From NCBI GenBank assembly GCA_039654915.1, contig CM077594.1, positions 99,338,893-99,402,892 on the forward strand: DNA of 64,000 nt, in the 5' to 3' direction. The notes below the pieces were generated by a model. It worked only from the letters and a program-made list of their open reading frames with translations. It ran no database searches and was not told the DNA's origin. Below are positions 50,256-62,519 of this stretch, in pieces (positions within the stretch are counted from its first letter, which is position 1; each line of letters starts with the position of its first letter). The DNA comes from Aquilaria yunnanensis. Its lineage: Eukaryota; Streptophyta; Magnoliopsida; Malvales; Thymelaeaceae. A program made the translations under genes and the position numbers.

Positions 50256-50912
50256 GGAATCATAAGGCCGTAGTAATGTATGATAAACGATTTTGTGCGT
50301 GGGATTAAAATCAATTTTGCGTGGAAGTACAAGGGCTGTTAGGACTATAGAGGAGATGCTGAAACTGTACACAAATGCTTAAATTGTTCAGATTTGGTGA
50401 GGTTGAGAGCATTGGTTCCCTCTGGCACCCAGCTGATATGTTTCGGATGGTACAAAATCGATGTTGGTAGATGATTGATTTCGGATGAACAATTTATACA
50501 AAGATCTAAGAAACGCAGCAAATTGATTGTTTTCTCCGCGATTTAAAAAATTATTTGCTCTTCCTTATGATGTGTCGAATAAGCTGTGTTTAATCTTGGG
50601 AGCGCGTTGCTATCACTAGCAAGTAGAGCGGGAGGGTTTATCAACAGAAACTGCGGAGGGACTTGCAAAAAGGGAATAATTCCATACGTTACGCTTCCAG
50701 CAGATGCGCAAGCTCCAATCGGGGTCGAGTCAAGTCCAAATTAAAGGGAGAACAAAAAAAGAAAGAAAAACAAACAAACCAAGAGAGATCGTCCCATGTC
50801 CTGCAGTTGAACAACTAAGCTGCCGACATGAACCAAGTTCAGTGACGGGAACCAAGAAGCAAAGAAAATGGACAGGCAGGAAGATCATGTTATCATGTAC
50901 AAGCCTACTCAC
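50256..50912. other. Shared 3' region of convergent HSP70 and TMK1-like genes
   Basis: It must contain both 3' UTRs. Open frames here have no recognisable domain. Confidence 0.4.
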
Positions 50913-53900
50913 TCATCTTGCGTCAACTGATGTAAATGACTCTGCAAAGCCGGAAGGCCGTGTGGGTATGCTGGTCTGCGTATTCTCCAGGCTCGGAAGA
51001 AGGGAAGATGAAGATGACTCCAAGTTGCTTCTGCCTTCATATGCTTGCCATTTCTTGAGCGCTTGAGGCAATGACATTTCCAGGTCAATGCCATACACAT
51101 CTTCTGAGCACTGACCGGTCGGTTTCCAGAGCTCCACCAGCGATGAAAGCACATTAACTGCGTGACCCATGTCAGGCCTTTGATATGGCTCCCTTGCACA
51201 GCAGTGACCTGCTAGCTCGGCAACAGTGCTTATATTGGCCAGTGTTTCCTCATCCAGGTCAATTGTGGGGTCGATGGCTTTGCGGAAGGAGTCCTTTTTG
51301 AGGTACATTCTCCTGAACCATGTAACTAGGTGCATGCTCTCCTCAGGTTGGGTCTCGTCAAGGGCTTTTCTGCCCGTAATTAGCTCCATTAATATCACGC
51401 CAAAGCTGAACACATCTACTTTTGTTGTCACTCTGCCAGTGACTGCAACACATTACCCAGAATGTTAGTATCTACACGGCTGTCTATAGAAGATGGATAA
51501 ATTGCATGATAATATATGGTAATGCTAATGAGGTATACCATTAGAAGGTCACTGAACGAAATGGGTTAACCTTAGCATCTGCCCACATAGTCACACAATT
51601 CAATTTGTGTTGTATGGAAGATCGCTGGAGTTTATATTTCAGAAAAAATGTGGAAACCCTTCTAGGAGCTGGGCCTTCTGCTTAAAGTGCTATCCTATTG
51701 TTTTCCAGGTTTGCTAGGTATCAACCAAAAACAAGAAGTCTAACCACTAATGCCGGAAGGAATTTGAAAACGTATGGGAACATGTAAAGTACCTGCATAT
51801 TCTGGAGCCAAATATCCAAAAGTCCCAGCAATTCTTGTCTCAATTGAGCCTTTGCCCTCAGGAGCCAGACGAACTAGACCAAAATCAGCAACTTTAGCCC
51901 TCATATCATCCCCAAGCAAAATGTTCGAAGGCTTCAAGTCCCTGTGTATAAAACTCTGATGTGCCAAACTATGAAGGTACTCTACACCTCTTGCCACGTC
52001 TAACGCTATAGTCAACCGTCTTGTCCACTCCAGTGGTTTCAATACTTCTTCTGCCCAATCGAAAAGATGCCTGCTGAGAGTACCCTGGGGCATGTATTCA
52101 TACACAAGTAGCTTTTCATTTCCATCCAAGCAATATCCAAGAAGTGCAACAAGATGACGGTGTCGAACTTTCGTCAAAACAGCAATCTCAGACTTGAACT
52201 CTGTCAACCCCTTGCCACTCATCACCCCAGATTCCATCCTCTTCACAGCTATTTTTGTGCCATCATGTAAATCACCTTTGTATACAACTCCAAAACCTCC
52301 TTGCCCCAGTATATTTTGTTCGCTGAAATTATCTGTCACATTCCTCAGGACTTGGATAGATATCACCATGTTTCCTGCTTCAACCATTTGTATCTCACCT
52401 GGTTCATTGCAAGGAATTGTATTTGTTTCACTGAGTCCACCAACACTAACACTAGACCCAGCCACCGTAATCTTTACACTTTCATTGTCGGATCCAGAAT
52501 GGCGTGGGTGGATCACCATTTGGTAGGGGCTTTGTACTTTGCTTAGCCCCTTCTGTTTATTTCTGTAGAGCCAGCAACCTAATAACCCCAGCAAGACAAG
52601 CACAACTAGACCCCCGAGAACAGAGAATACAATTATGCCGACCATTCTTGAAGATTTTTTACCTCCGGTTCCTGAACTACCATTTCCAGCAGGCTCAGCT
52701 GCCGTACCACCGTTTTGTGAACCCTGAGAAGGTTTATCCTTACCAATATCTGGATTACCATTCGTATTAACAATAACATTACTCTTAAAGACGGGGACTT
52801 TACCATAAAGTTGATTGTTTGACACATCAATTTCTTTCAGAGCAACCAGACCAGTAAGCTCCTCAGGGATGGAACCTGTAAGATTATTATCTGCAAGAAC
52901 CAGCCTTTGCAGCGACTTCAGTGATCCGAAATCAGGAGAAATCACACCCGTAAGACCCATCTTCACGAAATTAACAACGGTTATGTTGCTACCAATGCAG
53001 CTGATTCCAAGCCAGTCAGCGCATGGATCATTTCCTTTCCAGTTCTCAGCCAACCTTTTAGGATAACCTATCGGCTTCAAGACTGAAATCAATGTATTTA
53101 CTCGTGGATCGCAATCACCAGGATTTGGCAGGCAAAAGCTATTCGAATCCTTCACCATATCCACGGAAACAGAGTCCTTGAACGCCGGCATTGGCCCTTG
53201 AAAATAATTATTAGTCAAATTTACAACCCTCAAAGACTCGAGGCTCACCAAAGAAGCGGGAATGGGTCCAGTAAATGAGTTGTCTCTCAAACTCAGAGTC
53301 TGCAAATCTTTCAACTCAGAAAGGTCTGGCAAGGGACCCGAAAACGCATTAGAATGCAGCCAAACTTCCTTCAGCAATGTCATGTTCTGTATAACATCAA
53401 CGGTGCCACCAAGTGTCCCGTTACTCTGCTGCCCGTTAACCCATAGGGACTGAATCTGTGAACCAGAGAGGCTAGCTGGGAGGCCGCCTTCCAAGCTATT
53501 GAAGGCCAAATGCAAGATGGTGAGACCCGGGAAGTTATCCGGGCCGAGAAAGTCGGGTATTTGACCCGTAATGTTGGCAGAGTTGGCCGAGAAGTTCTGC
53601 AGAGCAGAAGCGTTCCTCAGGCTATCTGGGATTTCCCAGGCGGCAAAAGGGTTATTATCGATCTCCAGAGACTGAAGGGACGACAAACCAGAAAAGAAAT
53701 CACTGGGAAACAAAGTGAACTGATTATCACTTAACATAACTACCTGCAACGCACTCAACCCGCTTAAGCTGGGCACGGGTCCAGTAATCTGGTTCCCCTG
53801 GAGCTCCAGCCGCTCTAGCGCTGTGAGGTTTTGAAGATTTGGAGGAACGGTACCTCCCAGGTTGTTCCGGCCGATCTGGATCCGGGTGACGCGATTGTCG

Positions 53901-54082
53901 TCGGAGCAGCGGACATTATTCCACTTGCATGGATCCGGGTGGGACCAGCCGAGGGCCTCGGTGGGGCGGAGGCTATTCTTAAGAGCCAGCATGACTTGAG
54001 CATCACCGTTGCTCTGAGATTCTGCAGGTCGAAAGAAAGCAGAAGAGGAAAGAAGAAGGAAGAGAAGGCCAAAATGGATCAT
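50913..54082 (-). CDS. TMK1: TMK1-type leucine-rich-repeat receptor kinase
   Basis: Two exons on the minus strand, 54082-51793 and 51442-50913, joined within a Val codon to give [20 protein letters not shown], as in TMK1; 939 aa. Signal peptide about 1-22. The extracellular part has two LRR blocks split by a non-LRR Cys-containing island (around 310-360: [20 protein letters not shown]). Transmembrane helix about 480-506. Kinase: glycine loop GQGGFGVV 593-600, catalytic Lys614, HRD 713-715, DFG 733-735, APE 759-761. The C-terminus [16 protein letters not shown] matches Arabidopsis TMK1. TMKs act at the plasma membrane in auxin signalling, with ABP1/ABL partners and ROP effectors. All catalytic residues are present, so an active RD kinase is expected. 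TMK1 versus a close paralogue is judged from memory. Confidence 0.95.
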
Positions 54083-55010
54083 CTTTGGGGCAATGTCTTC
54101 CCTGTGGAGAAGAAGACGAAAAGTTGAGGGGAAGAAAAGGAGTTGCAGTTTTCAAAGGCAGTAGATTTAGCAGGTAGGGGGGGAGTTGGGAATAGGAATG
54201 GGGGGAAGACTAAGAGAGAGCACATGGGATGTCGTGTAATGGAGCTGGTGAACAATCTGTCAATTGCTTTCTTTTGACAGCCAACTGGCGCTGGCGTTTG
54301 CATGTGTTCTGTCTCAATTTGCTTCTCGTTTTTTTTGGTTCTTTCCTTTGTTTTACAGTTGCGAGACGCTCTGGGTTTGGTCATTAATGGAAGTCCGGCT
54401 TAAATTGATACCATCCTTGCGAGTAACATTTCTTGTGCAGATAAATAGGCAGGATCTGCCAACTCATTTGGGATTTATACATTTTAAATATGAGCAATGG
54501 TATAATGAAATTTGCTTTGCATCATATCAGAATCAAAGAGCCAAAAACAAAAAAAAAAACAACTAACATTGCCCTTGACCTTGAGTAGTCGACAAGGTTA
54601 CTTTATTAGCTTAGATGCATGCTCCTGTACAACTTGAAACTGGGGGTCAAGTCATTTGTCGCACCTTCACTTTCAGTTACGAAAGCCCGCTCGGAAACCT
54701 GCCTCACCCACCATTCGCGTTTCGACTCTATCTCACGTCCGCCAAGGCATCGAACAACATCCACTCACACGTATGCCTTGGGACTAATCTGCGCCATTTT
54801 TACAAGTTTGAGAACTCTAATCTACTCAATTGGAGTTAAGGGACTAACTCTTGACATTTGGCTAAGTTTGATTTTGAAGGCCCTTAGTGCATTCAAGCCT
54901 CAAATGCATGGAGTAATCTTTTCTCTCTCTCTCTCTCTAGAATCCTGGGCAGGAGATACGCAACGTTGAATGGAAAAGGACATGTCATAGATATTTGTGT
55001 ACGAGGGAAT
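54083..55010. other. Upstream region of TMK1-like gene
   Basis: Presumed promoter/leader on the minus strand, with purine-rich sequence just upstream of the ATG. A short CT run lies at about 54922-54940. No gene seen. Confidence 0.4.
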
Positions 55011-55554
55011 AAATTTAAAGCCCAAAATACCCTTGTAGCCATTGAACTTAGTTGACCAGGACACTTATCCCCTGAACTTAAACTTGTGCCAACTCAACCC
55101 CTGAACTTACTTTAAGTGAGTCAATCAACCCTTTTACTGACCCGTGCCATCACTTGATGGCTTTTTCATAGACATCATTCACCTCAGTGGCATATATGAA
55201 TCTTTAGGGTTATAATTATAACTTTAGATGAACTATAGGGAAAAAATGTGTAATTTGTTTTCAATATAACAAGAGAAGCGAAGTGCAAAAATTATCAACT
55301 GCCTAATTTTTCAATGATTTACCTTGAGCTTATAGAAGTTACAGACAAGCTATCATCTAGCTCACATTACAAATATGCCCAGTCCTTCATCATAATCGTT
55401 GCTCAAGCCTTCATCAGAATTGCCACCACCTCCTTCTTTGATGCAATCCCCGCATCTTTCTCTACTTCTACTCTCCATGGATTCCCCCCTCCGAATGAAA
55501 ATTAGCATATCATCGCCCTCGTCACCCTTATAGCCGACTTTTACACCACCAATG

Positions 55555-57037
55555 TTGATCTCAAGCCGATACTCTTTGAGGGGTTGGATTCTAGCCATAA
55601 CGTGCATGAGATTCAGATTCTAGCCTTAACAGGGAGGAAAAAAAATCTGAATCTTACTCTTCTTCAACTTTTCACTGTTGAGCTCGAGCTGAAATATACA
55701 TGATTTGCCCAAGTATGACATGATGTGATCCAAGATGGAGTAGTTTTACTTCGCAACAAAGATCAAGAACATAGTTAGCTACGAGGGCGGGTGATGGTGG
55801 AGAGGCACGAAAAGATAGAGCAATGGTGATGAAGGCTGAGCCGGCTTGGGTTTTAGGCTGCCTTGCTTAGGATGACGATGTTAACGATGAAATGGCTGGC
55901 AGAGAGTGGGGCGTACAAATGGTGCACAGTGAAGAATAAGAAGAAAGGGTGCTTGGTGATCAGCCGGGAAATTGAGGCGGGATTATGGTGACTGGTGAGG
56001 CAAAAGGGGCGAATAGGATTAGCAAACCGAGTCAAGCATGTGATGAACATGGGTTGGATGGGATGATAAAATTTGACACCCGAAGACTTGGCCCGACCCA
56101 CCCGAACCCAAGCTCAACCTTACCTGATTTGATTAGAAAAGTCAATGATATGAATTTGATTTTACCTAACCCAACTTAAACCTAAACTCGATTGAAGTGG
56201 AATCCGAGAAAACTTGAACCCAAGTCCGATCTAATTTAAACCCGAAATGACCTGATAACTAAACCCGACAAAACTCGATTTTAACTTAAATCAACTTAAA
56301 TTATATGGTGGCCAAAGAATTTAAAAATTTATAACATATGTGACTAAGTTTCTTATATTCTATTGATCTGTTTTACATTGTAGAGCGAACGACTTAGAGT
56401 TATGGGAAATGATTAGTGAAACAGTGAGAGAGATATAGGAATAATTATATTTTAGAAACTATAGTACTCCTTTCATCCCATATTCTTTGAAATATTTGAA
56501 TTTTTTAAATAGTTTTAATTGAATTTATTCATATTAGGAATATTATTTGTTAGAAAAAAAAATTAAAAAATATATATTTAAAAATTATAAGTCTTTATTT
56601 ATTATTTAATATAAAGATTTTTCCATTTATATACTAAAATGTTGAAAATAAAAAATAATAGATTAATTGTTGAATAATAAATGTTGCAAAGAACTACACA
56701 GAGGGAGTATTTTATTAAAGAAGTTATATATTAATATATCTTCATAAATTTTATATTAGTTTTTATGTCTGGTTAAATTAAATTTAATCAAAATTAAATT
56801 GATTCAACCATTTTAGCTTATGTATTAGTGAATCAAGTAAACCTGACAATCAAGTTAAATCTGCTTTAAAATCCGATAACCTGACCTGATTAGATCTAAA
56901 CCCAAATAAACTTGGCTTGACCCAACTCGGACCTGAAATCTTCTTAACCTGAAATCAACCACAACCAAAATAACTCGACCTGGACCTAAATACATACTAA
57001 CCTAATTAAACCTGAACCTGAATGGCCTGATCCAAAC
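55555..57037. repeat. Tandem duplication, unit 1 (~1.48 kb)
   Basis: It starts TTGATCTCAAGCC and is nearly identical to 57038-58530, with few substitutions and small indels. It includes a 12-15 bp gap relative to unit 2 (GGGGGTGAACAACAT-like insertion in unit 2 near 57511). Confidence 0.92.
56465..56709. mobile_element. Stowaway MITE inside duplication unit 1
   Basis: TACTCCTTTCATCCCATATTC at the left and, inverted, TACTCCCTCTGTGTAGTTC at the right, with TA edges. About 245 bp. The same MITE sits at the same place in unit 2. Confidence 0.8.
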
Positions 57038-58530
57038 TTGATCTCAAGCTGATACTCTTTGAGGGGTTGGATTCTAGCCATAACGTACATGAGATTCAGA
57101 TTCTAGCCTTAACAGGGAGAAAAAAAAATCTGAATCTTACTCTTCTTCAGCTTTTCACTGTTGAGCTCGAGTTGAAATATACACGATTTGCCCAAATATG
57201 ACATGATGTGGTCCAAGATGGAGTAGTTTTACTTCGCGACAGAGATCAAGAACATAGTTAGCTACGAGGGCGGGTGAGGGTGGAGAGGCACGAAAAGATG
57301 GAGCAATGGTGATGAAGGCTGAGCCGGCTTGGGTTTTAGGCTGCCTTGCTTAGGATGACAATGTTAACGATGAAATGGCTGGCAAAGAGTGGGGCGTACA
57401 AATGGTGCACAGTGAAGAATAAGAAGAAAGGGTGCTTGGTGATCAGCCGGGAAATTGAGGCGGGATTATGGTGACTGGTGAGGCAAAAGGGGCGAATAGG
57501 ATTAGCAAACCGGGGGGTGAACAACATCAAGCATGTGATAAACATGGGTTGGATAGGATGATAAAATTTGACACCCGAAGACTTGGCCCGACCCACCCGA
57601 ACCTAAGCTCAACCTTACCTGATTTGATTAGAAAAGTCAACGATATGAATTTGACTTTACCCAACCCAACTTAAACCTAAACTCGATTGAAGTGGAATCC
57701 GAGAAAACTTTGAACCCGAGTCCAATCTAATCTAAACCCGAAATGACCTGATAACTAAACCCGACAAAACTCGATTTTAACTTAAATCAACTTAAATTAT
57801 ATGGTGGCCAAAGACTTTAAAAATTTATAACATATGTGACTAAGTTTCTTATATTCTATTGATTTGTTTTATATTGTAGAGCGAATGACTAAGAGTTATG
57901 GGAAATGATTAGTGAAACAGTGAGAGAGATATAGGAATAATTAGGTTTTAGAAATTATAGTACTCCTTTCATCCCATATTCTTTGAAATATTTAATTTTT
58001 TTAAATAGTTTGAATTGAATCTATTCATATTAGGAATATTATTTGTTAGAAAAAAATTAAAAAATATATATTTAAAAATTATAAGTCTTTATTTATTATT
58101 TAATATAAAGATTTTTCCATTTATATACTAAAATATTGAAAATAAAAAATAATAGATTAATTGTTGAATAAAAAATGTTGCAAAGAACTACACACAGGGA
58201 GTATTTTATTAAAGAAGTTATATATTAATATATCTTCATAAATTTTATATTATTTTTTATGTATGGTTAAATTAAATTTAATCAAAATTAAATTGATTCA
58301 ACCATTTTAGCTTATGTATTAGTGAATCGAGTAAACCTGACAATCAAGTTAAATCTACTTTAAAATTCGATAACTTGACCTGATTAGATCTGAACCCAAA
58401 GAAACCTGGCTTGACTCAACTCGGACCTGAAATCTTCTTAACCTGAAATCAACCCCAACCAAAATAACTTGACCTGGACCCGAATACATACGAACCTAAT
58501 TAAACCTTAACCTGAATGGCTTGACCCAAA
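57038..58530. repeat. Tandem duplication, unit 2 (~1.49 kb)
   Basis: Direct copy of 55555-57037 with a period of 1,483 bp at its start. The TGATCT hexamer occurs at the start of unit 1, at the unit junction and at the end of unit 2. Confidence 0.92.
57961..58203. mobile_element. Stowaway MITE inside duplication unit 2
   Basis: Same termini as the copy at 56465-56709, with a few substitutions and small gaps. It was present before the tandem duplication. Confidence 0.8.
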
Positions 58531-58619
58531 CCTGATCTGACCCACTTTAGTAAGTTTAGGGGCTCAATTGGCCCAAGTTCAAGTTCAGGGGCTGAAGAAG
58601 TATTTTGGCCAAATTTAAA

Positions 58620-59857
58620 TGGCCGCATTGAACTTTGAATCGTCGAGATGGGAACCGCCCAAGAAAAGCCCACCGATTACTCAACTCCATTTTGGGTTTC
58701 AAAGAAGATCCACCTCAATGCCCCATTAACCTGGATTTAATGACATAGGATCCAATCTGTATAGTGGCTAGTGGCACAGCTGCATTTTCTGGTTAGCATT
58801 ATTTGAATAAAATTAAAACATTAAAAATTTTGAGATAATTTATATATAACCGAATTACTGTATAAACTTGAAAGTAAATAAATAAAATAATAATAAATAT
58901 TTTCCTATTATCCTTATTAACTACATGTTGTTGATCCTAAGGTATAATATATAAAAATATGAATATTTGTTTTACTTTTTTTCCCATTTACCAGGTGATT
59001 AGATTTAATAAACAGAAACTAAATCTTAAAAAACAAATAGAGAAATGTAATTCAAATTGGTGTCAATAAACCAAAATGTGTTTCCATAACGGTTCTAAAT
59101 GGAACCAATCAGGTACATTCAATTTGACCACATACTCCTTTTCAAAATCTTAAACAGTACTCAATGCCTTAAATATTATGTGAATTGCTACTACGATATT
59201 CCATATACTGATGTTTTTTATGTTTTTTTTTTCAATTTACTATGACTTACAACTATATATCGCGGTATGTGTGTGCGGTATGCCACCTATTGGGAGTTAG
59301 GGAATTTTTCTTCTACTTTTGCATCAATGTACTACATACATACATATATAAAATGACCAAAAAAAAAATAATTAATACACATATTTGACATAAATATTGA
59401 TGTCATTTATTTTTGATTTAAAAATAAAATATATTGGTAATGGTGTCAAGAATGGGTTCGAATTAGAAATTGCTATAATAATTTTCTTTCAGTTTAACTT
59501 ATATTATAAAAGTTATAAAGAAAATAATTATATTAATATATATATATATGTGTGTGTGTAAAAAAACATATTTAATATTTTTTATCTTAAAATAATATTT
59601 TAATATGTATCATTTTATAAAATTAGTAACAATGGCAGTATGATAGACTATGTAAAATGCGGTATAACTAAAGGTAACAATATTAAAAACATTGGAGTAG
59701 TTGTAATTTCATAGCGATGGTCATGGGTCATGCTGTCCTGATCCTAAATATTTTGCAATGGCATTCAACAAAAATGTTATCGTATAATTAATGTAATTCT
59801 TGAGTGGCAATTGCCACGCCACCAAATTACACACATTTGGATTGGATTGCGACTTAG
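58620..59857. other. No gene seen
   Basis: AT-rich DNA downstream of the methyltransferase-like gene, with a small mixed TATATA/TGTGTG tract near 59537-59560. Confidence 0.4.
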
Positions 59858-60994
59858 TTATGATCCCCAGGAACTGTTGAGTGGCTTCTCAAGAAGTGCC
59901 GAGAGGTACACCTCCCGCCGCTCCCGCCAATGGTCCAGCTTCTTCCCCACCACCCACTTCACCTTTCCAAACCCTACGCTCTTAATCATCGGCACGTAAA
60001 CCTCCTCCAACTCCGCCTCCAAGCAGAAGAAATGATCCAGCCAGAAAACCCCTCCGGGCCTCAGCACTCTGTAGACATCGAACAGCAGGAAATGGAAGAC
60101 CCTCACCGGAATCCAGTTGCTCAGGACGTGCATCGAGTGAACCAAATCCAACGTATTGTCGAAGAATGGCAGCCTCTGGGAGATGCTGATGTACAGCGCC
60201 ACCACGCCTCGCCCCGCGATGAAGTTGTTGAACGGCCCGTTGAAGTTCATCGACGTCGTCACTATCGTCACGTTCCTCTCCCTCATCCTCACCGCGAACG
60301 TACCCGACCCGCCCCCTATGTCCAGCCCGACCCGGATCGTCCCCGGTTTCTTCAACCCCAGGACCTCGTCGATAGAGAAGTCGAGCCCGCCTCTCGCCGC
60401 CATCCATCGAGTTCGTTCTCGGCCCTGGAGGTCGAAGCAGTCCTTGCAATCGTCGAAGCCCTTTTGCTGCCTCGCTCGGTTCACCAAGCAGGAGTAGTTC
60501 TTGCAAGTGTAGGCCGTCCAGACGACGGAAGCGTCCGGCGGCGTGGTCCAGAGGCTGGCCGGGAAAGGGTGCGGTTCGACGGATCTGGCCGGTGCAGCGG
60601 GACGGCAACGGCGGCGAGGAAGGGGCTCGCAGCCCTTAAGAAGGAGTTTCTGGGCGAGGAGTTCATCGTCGGGGCATGAGCCGTTGATTTGGTAGGACAT
60701 GTAGCGGCGGAGGTCGTCGGGGAAGAGAGAACAGGCGCGGCCGATTGAAGGGTAGATGGTGTCGGAATCGAAGTTGCGGTTAAAACCGAGAGGGAGTTTC
60801 TGGGGTGAACTGGAGGCAAAGAATTCACCGGAATCGGGTATTGAGGTTGTGGCAGAGTCGGTGGTGGTGACGACGATGGGAAGAGGGCAGTTGTAAGAAG
60901 AGTAAAAGGTGGAAGAGAGGAAGAGAGTGAGAAGATTTGTGGATAAGAGAAGAAAAAGAAAGAAAATATACTTGGAATTCTGGGAGGAATCCAT
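59858..60994 (-). CDS. Probable SAM-dependent methyltransferase, membrane-anchored (At1g29790-like)
   Basis: Intronless, 378 aa. The start is ATG at 60994-60992; the longer open frame to 61018 would begin with TTG. A hydrophobic segment at about residues 9-32 suggests a signal anchor (type II membrane protein, probably Golgi/secretory). Conserved parts: ACSLFPDDLRRYM, TAYTCKNYSCL, the SAM-binding motif LDIGGGSGTF (about 224-233), a PFFDNTLDLVHSMHVL block and VLRPGGVFWLDHFF. These resemble the plant family of Arabidopsis At1g29790, annotated only as SAM-dependent methyltransferase superfamily. The substrate is unknown. The coding region is strongly GC-rich, well above the flanking DNA. Confidence 0.88.
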   Translation of the reverse strand: MDSSQNSKYIFFLFLLLSTNLLTLFLSSTFYSSYNCPLPIVVTTTDSATTSIPDSGEFFASSSPQKLPLGFNRNFDSDTIYPSIGRACSLFPDDLRRYMSYQINGSCPDDELLAQKLLLKGCEPLPRRRCRPAAPARSVEPHPFPASLWTTPPDASVVWTAYTCKNYSCLVNRARQQKGFDDCKDCFDLQGRERTRWMAARGGLDFSIDEVLGLKKPGTIRVGLDIGGGSGTFAVRMRERNVTIVTTSMNFNGPFNNFIAGRGVVALYISISQRLPFFDNTLDLVHSMHVLSNWIPVRVFHFLLFDVYRVLRPGGVFWLDHFFCLEAELEEVYVPMIKSVGFGKVKWVVGKKLDHWRERREVYLSALLEKPLNSSWGS

Positions 60995-62133
60995 AGCTGC
61001 CCTGCCGTGGTAGATCAATTAGAGCTTAAGGAGAGGTTCTTAATACTTGTACTAATTAGCCAGTTATTATTATTATTATTTGCTAACATTAGCTAGTCAA
61101 CTTCATTAGTGTGCAATGTGTACATAAAAGTCAAATGTTTCACGGAGATAAGTTCATGTGAATTGGAGCGTCTTTCAAATTCAAACGATTCTTTTTTATT
61201 GAATTCAATATTTTTTTTCCTTCTTAAGGTGAATGAAATAGACTTAGGTTGGGTTGATGTCTTGATGAGAATAGGGAAGTTCAAATCATACTTGAATTTG
61301 GTTGATTATCTCAATGATGTGCGCCGAATCAGCCTAACAATTTTGGCATGACTTTCAGATCAGATTTGACCCGGCGAATTGCTTACTAGGAAGACCACCA
61401 AATATTCGTTTGCCAAGTCCAATTGCAGGGAAGAGAAGACTGGAGCACAACTGCAAGGGAAAAAAAAAAGCGGCTCTAACAAAAATTAATTGCTTCTTTT
61501 ATTTTTTTTATTTATAAAACCCATTAGATTAAATAAATTAGAAATACAACGTTATGCAAGACTTCAAATTAATTTTACCACTGGCATGCATATAGATAGA
61601 ATTAATCTTAAATACACTTTGACTAGCTGTAAGTTACAGGTTCACCTACTTTGCCATGTCCGCAGCAAAATTGACACAGCAAACTTGATCATAACGTGTT
61701 AATATTATTACTGCTATATATATCGCATATTAGAAATTATAAGTATCTTATATATGTGAAATATTGCTGCCAAATACAATTATAGTAAAATTATATATAT
61801 GAAAATATTATTTATTGCACATTTGTATAAATATTTTAATTATTTTAAACATGGTACCCCTATAAATTAAAATGAAAGAAAAAATTATACTAAAAATTTC
61901 CAAATTTTAATTAATGCTAACATTATTTATTAATTAGATTTTACTCTAAATAAAAAATGAAATAACATCAATATTTAAGCCAAAATATATATTAATTATA
62001 TTTTATCATTTTATATATATGTACATATGTGGTACATTTATGTGTGAAATTAAAACAAATTCCTTAATGTGCGGACAATGCATGGTATATCACCGTAATC
62101 AATCACTGTCTCAAAAATATACCACCTGAAGTA
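60995..62133. other. Upstream of methyltransferase-like gene; no other gene seen
   Basis: Presumed promoter on the minus strand close to 61000. A short TTA run lies near 61066-61080. Then comes AT-rich sequence without coding signal. Confidence 0.4.
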
Positions 62134-62358
62134 CTACTTGCTGCAGCCAAACCAGACAAAGAACAACAGATGAACAGAAGAAAGCCAGACATGAAAAACT
62201 TTTCGCCCGCCAAGGGCCCACCTCCAGTGGAGGGCTTTAGTGAGCATGGGATGGCGTTTTGCATAACACAGGCAGGACTTGCTTTTAGGTTGAGCCAACC
62301 AGAACCAGTCCTGGAGCTTCTTCATGCATGCTTCAGTTGCCTCCTCAAAAATATTCAT
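62134..62358 (-). CDS. Unidentified small open frame
   Basis: 74 codons (MNIFEEATEACMKKLQDWFW.. to ..VWFGCSK). The frame stays open further upstream to about 62460, where a TTTCCAG acceptor-like site occurs on the minus strand. A TATA-like CTCTATATGTATAAA on the minus strand at about 62645-62660 would suit a short transcript of this orientation. I recognise no domain. It could be a small gene, a long non-coding RNA or chance. Confidence 0.2.
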   Translation of the reverse strand: MNIFEEATEACMKKLQDWFWLAQPKSKSCLCYAKRHPMLTKALHWRWALGGRKVFHVWLSSVHLLFFVWFGCSK

Positions 62359-62519
62359 AAGGCCAACCAGATGGTTGCCCTTCTGCCTTCACCACAGCTC
62401 CTCGGTACATCAACCGCAAATAAGCGCCTCCGTAGGACTAGGAGGTGGGGATGGCTGGAACTGGAAACAACACAAGAAAGAATCAAGCAAACAATTTGTT
62501 AAACTCATAATGAGCTAGA

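Larger units (their letters stand above)
55020..58610. mobile_element. Mutator-like element with 9-bp TSD and internal tandem duplication
   Basis: Flanked by AAATTTAAA at 55011-55019 and 58611-58619. TIRs of roughly 100 bp: left GCCCAAAATACCCTTG, TCCCCTGAACTTAAACTTG, CAACCCCTGAACTTACTTTAAGTG; right inverted GGCCAAAATACTTCTTC, GCCCCTGAACTTGAACTTG, GAGCCCCTAAACTTACTAAAGTG. The interior has a ~1.49-kb unit present twice in tandem, each with hAT-like ACCCGA-rich sequence and a Stowaway MITE. No transposase was recognised. The segment 55370-55560 has partial open frames and could be captured genic DNA of unknown origin. Confidence 0.85.

Noticed and set aside
55853..57596. Pair of 82/86-residue minus-strand frames (MGRAKSSGVKF..) as a duplicated gene
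   Set aside because: They are part of the tandemly duplicated transposon unit and run through hAT-like repeat sequence; no domain.
59930..60679. 249-residue plus-strand open frame
   Set aside because: Antisense shadow of the GC-rich methyltransferase-like gene; no domain, and rich in His/Arg/Pro as expected of a shadow.
62370..62470. Candidate miR482-like precursor
   Set aside because: A stretch resembling TTCCAGCCATCCCCACC was considered, but it does not match the miRNA closely and I saw no pairing arm.
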